A stretch of 64,000 nt of DNA from Arcuatula senhousia (taxonomy: Eukaryota; Mollusca; Bivalvia; Mytilida; Mytilidae): NCBI GenBank assembly GCA_963971305.1, contig OZ020313.1, forward strand, positions 23,757,260 through 23,821,259. Direction: 5' to 3'. The position numbers were made by a program, and so were the translations under genes. Positions 23,301 to 32,300 of the stretch are shown here, in pieces (the stretch's first letter is position 1; every line of letters begins with the position of its first letter). Under the pieces are notes generated by a model, which was given only the letters and a program-made list of their open reading frames with translations, ran no database searches and was not told where the DNA came from.

Positions 23301-26300
23301 TAAGCTATACCATGTTGTTCTACGATATCTGGTCATATCTGGACCATGTTAATTTTCGTTCAATGTCTTGACCTTTTAAAACGCGAGAAAAGTAGTCTAA
23401 ATAGTGGCAGATCCTTAATGGCCAACCCAGTAGTTTTCTTTGTATTATCTCTGGATTTTTCAGGATATTATCTTTATTTCACTTTATTGACTGCGAAAAT
23501 AATTTACATGATTTTTACGGAATTCCAAAATATTGAACACTTAATTTAGTAATTGTTAGGTAAATTTTGCCCTTTCATGAAGTGAAATGCTCTTTCAGTG
23601 ACGGTGCATTAAATGTAAAAAAAAGACCCCATAGTCTTGCCACATTTCAGTGTTATTGGACATTAAATGACCAGAAATAGGCCCTGTTTTTATCACCCTT
23701 CAGAAGTTGTAAAACATTTTACTATTAGCCAAAAAGTGTACCACGTACACAAAGAGTTTAAAGTCATGATAATGTTTAGTTTAATTGCTATAAATGATCA
23801 TCTACAAAAATTATGGTAGTGGTACTCTGTGTGGCTTATAGTTAGATTTGTCAAACTACACAAAAAATGCAATTTTTTTAAGCAGATTATTTTTAAAATC
23901 ACAACTTTAAAGCCACTTTGGGTCATTATTTCCATACCATTCACAATATGTATCAAAATCATGCTGATATAATGAAGTTTATATATATATATACCTACAA
24001 CATTCAGCTCATCTTGACAATTTAAGAAATTCGGGAGAAAAAAATGCTTTTGTCATAACTTGTCCTTTGTAATGAAATATAGCACTTATAAATGTAAACT
24101 ATCTTTTTCTTATCAACAAAAGTTGTGTTAGTAATTCAAATGACAACAAAGTTCCAGACATTAAATTTTGCTACGCCTGACGCGCGTTTCGTCTATTCAA
24201 GACTCATCAGATGCGCTCTACCAAAAATATTGAAAAGCCAAAAACATATGATTATGATGAGAATAGAACAATGAAACCAAAAATACCGAAATGGGGAACC
24301 AAATTGAAACTAAGATGGTCAACCTATGTCTGGGGTAGGAAGAACCTTAGGTTTAGACAATTTTGAAATTTCAACGGATAATTTAAAGCTTTGATGTGTT
24401 CTCCAACACAAAAGTGTTGGTGCCGGAGCGGGATAACCTCGGGGAATTAAAACTCCACCAGCAGCGCTAACCTTCACGGGTGTTAAAAATTCAAATGACA
24501 ACAAAGTTCCAGACATTAAATTTTGCTACGCCTGACGCGCGTTTCGTCTATTCAAGACTCATCAGAGGCGCTCTACCAAAAATATTGAAAAGCCAAAAAC
24601 ATATGATTATGATGAGAATAGAACAATGAAACCAAAAATACCGAAATGGGGAACCAAATTGAAACTTAGATGGTCAACCTATGTCTGGGGTAGGAAGAAC
24701 CTTAGGCTTAGACAATTTTGAAATTTAAACGGATAAAAGTAATCCAAGGTATACGTTCATTTTCTGCTTTTCATTTGCAGTTGTTATATTTGGATGTCTT
24801 GGAGTTGGAATGGCGTTTGCTGTTAAGCGAATGGGAGGCACAGTTTTACAGGTTTGTATTTTCTAATAACAATTGTACGAACTATTTTAATTAAGATTTT
24901 GTAATAATTACAATTATTTATTGAAAAAAACAGATCTCAAATTGTGGTTACTTTAATACTCAATACTTTGATGATACCTTGATTTTTTTGTTTTAACAAA
25001 CTAATACAATTGAATTCTTCAAACAATTAAAAATTTAATGTACATAATGATTTACATTGCAATTTTTTTTTAAATAATAGGAATTTTGAAATGGAATTCG
25101 AAAGAGTTTAAAATATTAGTAAATAATTTATGAAAGGGTATGGAGTAAATGAACATGAGACCACAACACATATTTTAACTCCAACTGCAACTATTTTTAT
25201 GAGCTGTATGACCATTTCTGAAAATTATTCCTCATCAGCAGCGATAGAACCCAAACAAAGGAAGTCCACAATTCAAAAGATGATCAAAATGTAAAAAACC
25301 AAACGAAATCCAAATGTATATAGCTATGAGCAAAGCTACGATGGAAGGAGTTAACCTTTAGGTTTTAGAATTAACATAAATTTAGACAGTGGTTAAAACC
25401 AAAGTGTACACACAAGAAGTAGCCTCATGAAGAAGTGCATCATATCTAAAAAAAATAAAGAGCATACATCTTAAACACGGGGTATTGTTCTTTTAACTCC
25501 ACACGGCATAAAAGACATTCTCCTGTAAAAATAAATGAAAAGATATGGCGTACATTGACATGAGACCACAATATATATGTAAACTCAAACTGCAAACATT
25601 TTTATGAGCTGTATGGTCTTTAGGAAAATTATTCCTCATCAGCAGCACTAGAACCCAAACAAAGAAAATCCACAATTCAAAAGATGTTCAAAATGCATAC
25701 AACCAAAAGGGAAAAAGACCACTTCAAATAGATTTATCGTTCGCCGGACATGAAGATCATGGGAGATTAATCTTTATATACAAAAAGCGAATATTACTGT
25801 TTTCTTTCAGCCTTTTTGAAGTCTTTAGTAAACAAAACAATCGTCAGACTCTTTTTTAGGATTTTTCGTCTTACACTCTGGTTAATTCTCTTTCTAGGCA
25901 TCTCTAACTCTGAATGGAGCGGCAGGTGCACCACTTGTAGGTCTTTTTATTCTTGGAGCATTCTTCTCATTCACAAACTGGATAGTAAGTAACGTTCAAT
26001 ATCTATCATCATGAAATAGGCGGTATTTAATGAAAATTTCATGTCAAATTCTAAGTCATCAAATTTAAATCTGTCACTATTACATGTTATTCAATTTATT
26101 TTATTCTTGGTCAAATACTTCATAGGTTTTTAGAAATATATTAATAAATTCATTTTGAGTCTACAGGTACCTGATTTCATTTCTTTTTCTGCTATAACTA
26201 AAATGACAACAAAGTTCCAGACAATAAATTTTGCTACTCCTGGCGCGCGTTTCACCTAATCAAGATTCCTCAGAGGCGCTCTACCAAAAATATTAAAAAA

Positions 26301-29300
26301 TCAAATAAAGATAAACCGTTTCTGTATGAAATTTAAAATATAGAAGCTACCTTTGTGTATGATCTTTTCACAAGAGCTATTGTCCAGTTCTTAAAACAAC
26401 GTTTTGGTCATTATTTTAACGATAGGGTGCAATAGCTGGTGGTTTGAGTGGTTTCGCTTTTGCCATGTGGTGCGGAATAGGAAAATACCTTAACGATCCA
26501 CAGGACTTCCGATTGCCTCGTTCAACAGATGGATGTAACTCATCCTCTAATGAAATGTTAGGAAACGGAACATATTTATATACCACTAGCAAAGCAACAA
26601 TGTATGGTGTAAACACTTCCATTCCTGCAAGTACTTCAATAGAATTGTAAGTTATTAAGCTGTTATTTAAGTATTTTGTTAAGATGATATAAATAATTTA
26701 GAAAAATAGCCAGTATTTTTAAAATTTTTAAGAAACTAAAGAAAAAAAACGTCCACAAAACTGCAAAGCATGGTTACATGCATACAAGATTATCACGTTT
26801 ATATTTTGTAATATACAAATTAAAATGACATTAATAATAAAACAATTCATATATTGATATAATTTCACCGGACAATATTTAATCCCCGGATTTTGAAAAA
26901 AAATTAGCGCAACAACTCATTATTCCGTTTTGTCACATTTATCTTTTTTGTTTAATTTGGAACTGGAAGCTGTTTTTTTTTGGTAGCGTTTCGTTATTTG
27001 TTTTTATGACACTTGCTGCAAACATGCGTGGTGATATAAAAAAAAATATATAGTACACTTAGATATCGAGAGACATTATGATGAAGTGAAGTTTGATTGA
27101 ATAATTTAGATCACCTTCATAGTTATTTAGGTGCATTAAATCATTCAGAACAAACTTAAAAATTCAACCATTTTATTTCCATATATTCGGTATAGGCATT
27201 TGTACAGACGAAACGGTTAAAAAAAAGCCGTTTAATACTTATCCTGAAATCTCCAAAAAAAAGCCGAAAAATGGCTTATGATTTACTATTTCTTCAAAAA
27301 GTTAAGATAAATATTTTTGTAGAAATAAAAGTAGCTTGATTCTTACTATTGATAAAAATGAGTTTACTAACAGTTGCCTTCTTGCCGTTGTGTTATAAAA
27401 TACAAATCGTCACAACGTTCAGCCATGATTGTTCTGTGCATTAAGCATTGTGGCCTAGGATTCAAATTTGTGTTGTTCTTTGATACAACTGGACATTTAG
27501 ATTGCAATAAAAGAGGAAGATGATACCTTGTCCTTTTAAGATAATATCATTGCAGTTACTTTTTCTCTGATATGCACCATAATTTTGCTGTCTGATTATA
27601 CTTTGACATTTCAACCTTCATGCATGATAATTGGGACCCTAAATGGATGTTGTGATTTCTCTCTTGTTTTCACTTTGTCCGTCTGACAACAATTTTTGTG
27701 CACACTTAAACTCGAAAACTATAAGGAGTAAATGTTTAATTTTACACATTGATTTAGCTTCAATTGAGGAATAGCATATTAAAATTTCACGAAAATTGGA
27801 CGAATACATTTAAAAAAAACTTGATTTTTTTTCCACCGAGCCCTTTCCTGACTCTGATATTTTTTGTTGTTGTTGCTTCATTTATTGAAATATATTATTT
27901 TCATTGAGAACTGTCAATCAATTATTAATATATAAATATGAAATTTTAAATCATGATATATCCAAATAAGAATTAACATCATAACCAACTTCCCTTTCAG
28001 AGAAGGATTACAAAAATTGTATGGGCTGTCCTACATTTGGTTCAGTGGCCTGGGGATTCTCATCGTTGTATTTGTTGGTGTCTTAATCAGCATTTTAACA
28101 AAGACGTGTGGTATGTGTTTATATCTGTACATCATGACGCATTTAAAGTAAGGAATGAAACTTGAACATCGATGACATTGTATTCCTTACATAGTCTTAC
28201 GTTGATATGTCGTCATTCTTTTGTCACCACATAGTATGTTTTAATTTCATCTTTTTTTTCTAAAAGATTACACATGGTATGTTTTGATTTTATCGATTTT
28301 CTAAACCGATTACATATAATATGTTTTAATTTTATCGATTTTCTAAAAAGATTACATATAGTATGTTTTAGTTTTATCTATTTTCTAAAAAGGTTATACA
28401 TACTATTTTTTAAAATTTTATCGATTTTATATAAAGATATTAGATATCAATATACGGAATGTTTTTTTTTAAAGAATTGATTTTCTTAAGTCGTATGTCA
28501 TTATCTTGTTGTGAAGAGGCAAGATTTAAATTGTTTATATACTCACGGAAAAAAAGAATATGTGCATATCTTTGCAAAAAAATCCTTGTTCCCAAATTTA
28601 TTCTGTCCATAAAGTCGTAAAATATAGCTATTGCCTTTCAATTTTACTGAATAGCACGAGGATGATGCAAATCATTTTTGGGTTAGATTTGACAATATTT
28701 GAATTCCAGTTTCTGAAATATAACAAAAAACATCCTTTCACCAAATAGATAAAAAAAAAAATCAAAATTGTTAAAACCTGTCGACCACTTAAGAGAGAAG
28801 AGAAAAAATAGAAAAAAACGTATTGCTGAAATTCAGGTCAGAAAACTAAATTTTCAAACTCTTTAAGTGTGATTTTTTAAATTTCAAATTCACATAAAAC
28901 ATCTTTTAGTAACTTCAAAATGAAAAATTTTGGTAAGATCCGATTGCTCTGAAATTTTACAATGAGATTCCATACAAAAAGGGACGGAAGGGATTGATTT
29001 GTAGGTACCCCCTTTTCGTTTAGGAAAATGATAACTTTTTTGTTTGTTCTGACAATGACTCTTGTTTTGTTTAACTATAATGTTTCATACCATAAAAGAA
29101 TGAATGGGAATAATTTTGGGTTCCTCATTGATTTGTGTAAAATCTGGGAACCAAAAGGGGTATAAAATGCATTTTTTTATTTCTGGTCCTATTTTGTTTT
29201 AACAAATCTATTTTGTCAAGTAGTGGATACAAGATTGAGGATTAGTTTTTGCGACCCCCTTTTTCCATTTTTAAATAAAAGGCCAAAAGGGGTCAAATTA

Positions 29301-32300
29301 AATTTTTTCACCTGTTTCGCCGAAGGTGAAAGTAGGTCTAGTCATCGAGTTACTCCGTCCTTCCGTTAGTCTGTCCGTTTGTCTGTTGTGCTATACTAGG
29401 GGTGTTTATCTGAATTTTAATAATACAAATGATAGATCTTCTGAAATTTAAGATAGAAAGTGGATGTTCACCTCCCCTTTTCGGCTCATTTAATAATTCC
29501 ATTTGGAATGAATGGGTCAAAAAGCGACTTTTATTTGTTGCCAAAATATTTTCTGTTCTGGTTGACCAAATTGTATGAAACTTTACAGTAATGTTAACTA
29601 TCATTAATGAAAGGATGGGGGAAATTTAATGGTGTCCCTTATATATTTTCGTTTAAAAATTAAGGGCATTATAGTTGCGAGAATATAGAAACTTTTTAAT
29701 TTATTCCATGATATCTATAGTTCTGGTTGCCTAATTGGTATGAAACTTAACAATAATGTTGCTAACCATAAAATGATTGATTGTTGTGATTTTTTAGGTT
29801 TCCCCCATTTTTTCGTAAAGGAAATGAGGGGCCTAAAAGGGGCAAAAATGCAACTTTTTATATTTGGTCCTATTTTGAAAAAAAAGTATTTTAAGTTAAA
29901 TTTTGTCATATTTTGGATACAAAATGAAGAATAGAATTTTTCTTCATTCCATCTTTTCTGTTCAGCAATAAGGGGGTCAAAAGGGATAAAAATGTATACT
30001 TTTTTGTCTGATTTTTTTTCTTCAAATTCTTGTCAGATAGCTAAAAGGATCTTAAACATTTTTATTTCTAAATTTTTATTGTCAGTCTATAATGGCATGT
30101 AAGTGACATGTGTCCACCGTAGAGGGAAGTGTCAAAAGCTATTGACTGTCGATATTGGGCCCAGAACGTACAGGTTTCAACATTTTGCAGAGCGACGCAG
30201 GGCCAGACATTTATTTTTTTTTCATTGCAAATACTTATTGCAGCCTTTTTATATGTGGCATGCTTTCTCATTGTCAATTTCAGGTCCGTTCCTCGTCCAC
30301 TTTATGTTTAACAAAATCTGATCATTTTTACTTTTGTCACATTTTTGAATATTGATTAGATTGCACAGTAATAAGAATACGTTTATCAATGTATGGAAGG
30401 TGCGCTGTGTAAAAACGATTGAGAAGTACATACGTCATAGTTGACTTGTGCAACCTAGAAAACCGTCTGCATATTTCTTGGCTTTTTCTATAAAAAAGAC
30501 TTGTAAGCGGTCATTCCTTTTATAATTTAATTGGCACTTTTGCTACTATACTTTACATTGTCCTATGAAATGACATTCGTGTTTAACTAAAATCAATAGC
30601 CGTCAAGTAAGAATAAAAAAGTCGAACGTTTTGTTCATTTTTTGAAATAAAGTAGCCGCTGCATGAAAATGGGCTAACAAACAAAATAAAACATGTATAT
30701 ATTGTATACTTTAATCAATTTGCTCAATAAACATATAATAAAATAGATGAAATAAAGGTATTAAGTAATGCTACAAATCTATCTTTCAAAGCAAGTAAAA
30801 TATTTCATGTTATAGTTGTGAAGTACAACTTTTTTGAGAGTGCACTAGTTGAATAGTACACAAGCACATATTGAATAGTACATAAGCTAAAGTTTATCAG
30901 TGCAACAGTGTACTTTGTTTATACACATTTGAACACGAAAAATACTAAATTTAAATAAAAATCGGCAATCACCTTAGACAATAAATTTACTAAGGATGTA
31001 TTCTTTAAAAGGGTCATATCCATACTCAATATTTCCCGACCCGACAATATATACAGAGCGCTGCGAGAACTTTGCATACAACGCGATTGAAAACAGATAT
31101 TTTGCGAAGTTATGAATAAAGGAAACGCGTGTCAGGCGTAGCAAGGTCACTTACCTTGTTTTCCCAGTATCAGGGTTCAAAGTGTGCCTAATTTATACAA
31201 GAGCGGTCAAAATATTTGCATAAAATATGTTCTCAAGACAAATTCTATCAATATGACCTTTTTCAACATGTTCTGAATTAAAACTATAAAAAGTGGGTCA
31301 CTTGCTTAAAATTTGGTTCAAATTTTGCCAACATTATAATCTTTTGACATTTTTGCCAGTTTTTGTATGAATTATTTCCCTTGAAAAATAAAAAAAATGT
31401 ATTTACATGTATATCCGTTTGATTGAGGAGTTTGACAATAATTCAAAAGTAATCCTAAACTTTTAATATAAAAAAACTATTTAGCCTAAATTTTATTCAT
31501 ATTTAATGACATTTGCACATATTGTTGCACTTTTTGCTTTTCGCGGTCACATGTCACGCTCTATCTTAAAATATATGAATTCGAAATTTTGTTGAAAATG
31601 ACAACGATTTTAGATAAAAAAAAAAGATAAAGAAAGAATGTGTTCATGGGACGCGGATGCCCCCGTTGGCCCCAAATTAAAAGTTGAAAGTCCTACAGAT
31701 CTGAGAGACGCTTATGGCTTTGGATGCATTGTTTGTCATACTGAACCTTCCTACCAGGTACCAACTCATTTCCATTTACGGTTTCATAGAAACGCTTTGC
31801 GGAATTATACAAATACGTACGGACGTACGAGCATAAGTAAAACCTAGTGCCCCCAACATGGCGTCGCGGGTGGAATAAAAGACAATTTTCGCATTTTTGG
31901 GGCCATAAAAATCACTATATTTTCTTCATATTCATAAAGTGTTTGGCATTTTCAATATTTTTGGTAGAGCGCCTCTGATGAGTCTTGAATAGACGAAACG
32001 CGCGTCAGGCGTAGCAAAATTTATTGTCTGGAACTTTGTTGTCATATGTATTACAAATACATGTAACTTGAAAACCGTATACTATTGCTACACAATTTTG
32101 TCTTGCAGTTTGCGAGCGTTAACGTTGTAGCGGCACATTTGAGCCTCCTCTTATCGAACTATGTATACAAGAAGACAAGAGACACCATTCGGGCAGTCCG
32201 AAGCCAAAAATCAAGAAGAGCGAAGGCAAAATCGGTCATTACATAACAAAACAAGCACGGAACAAACAAGAGAGGACTTTAAAGTTTTAAAGAACTTTTA

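Larger units (their letters stand above)
24141..24750 (-). mobile_element. retrozyme-like tandem dimer (355 bp period)
   Basis: The repeat start tgacaacaaagttccagac occurs at 24141 and again at 24496, with near-identical sequence between the units. The first unit is complete (ending cttcacgggtgttaaaaa) and the second is truncated after ttgaaatttaaacgg. Both units carry a minus-strand hammerhead motif about 32 bp after their start. This tandem, ribozyme-in-each-unit layout matches metazoan retrozymes. Confidence 0.75.

Noticed and set aside
28274..28480. 68-codon open frame
   Set aside because: It is produced by the 42 bp tandem repeat, which keeps a frame open.
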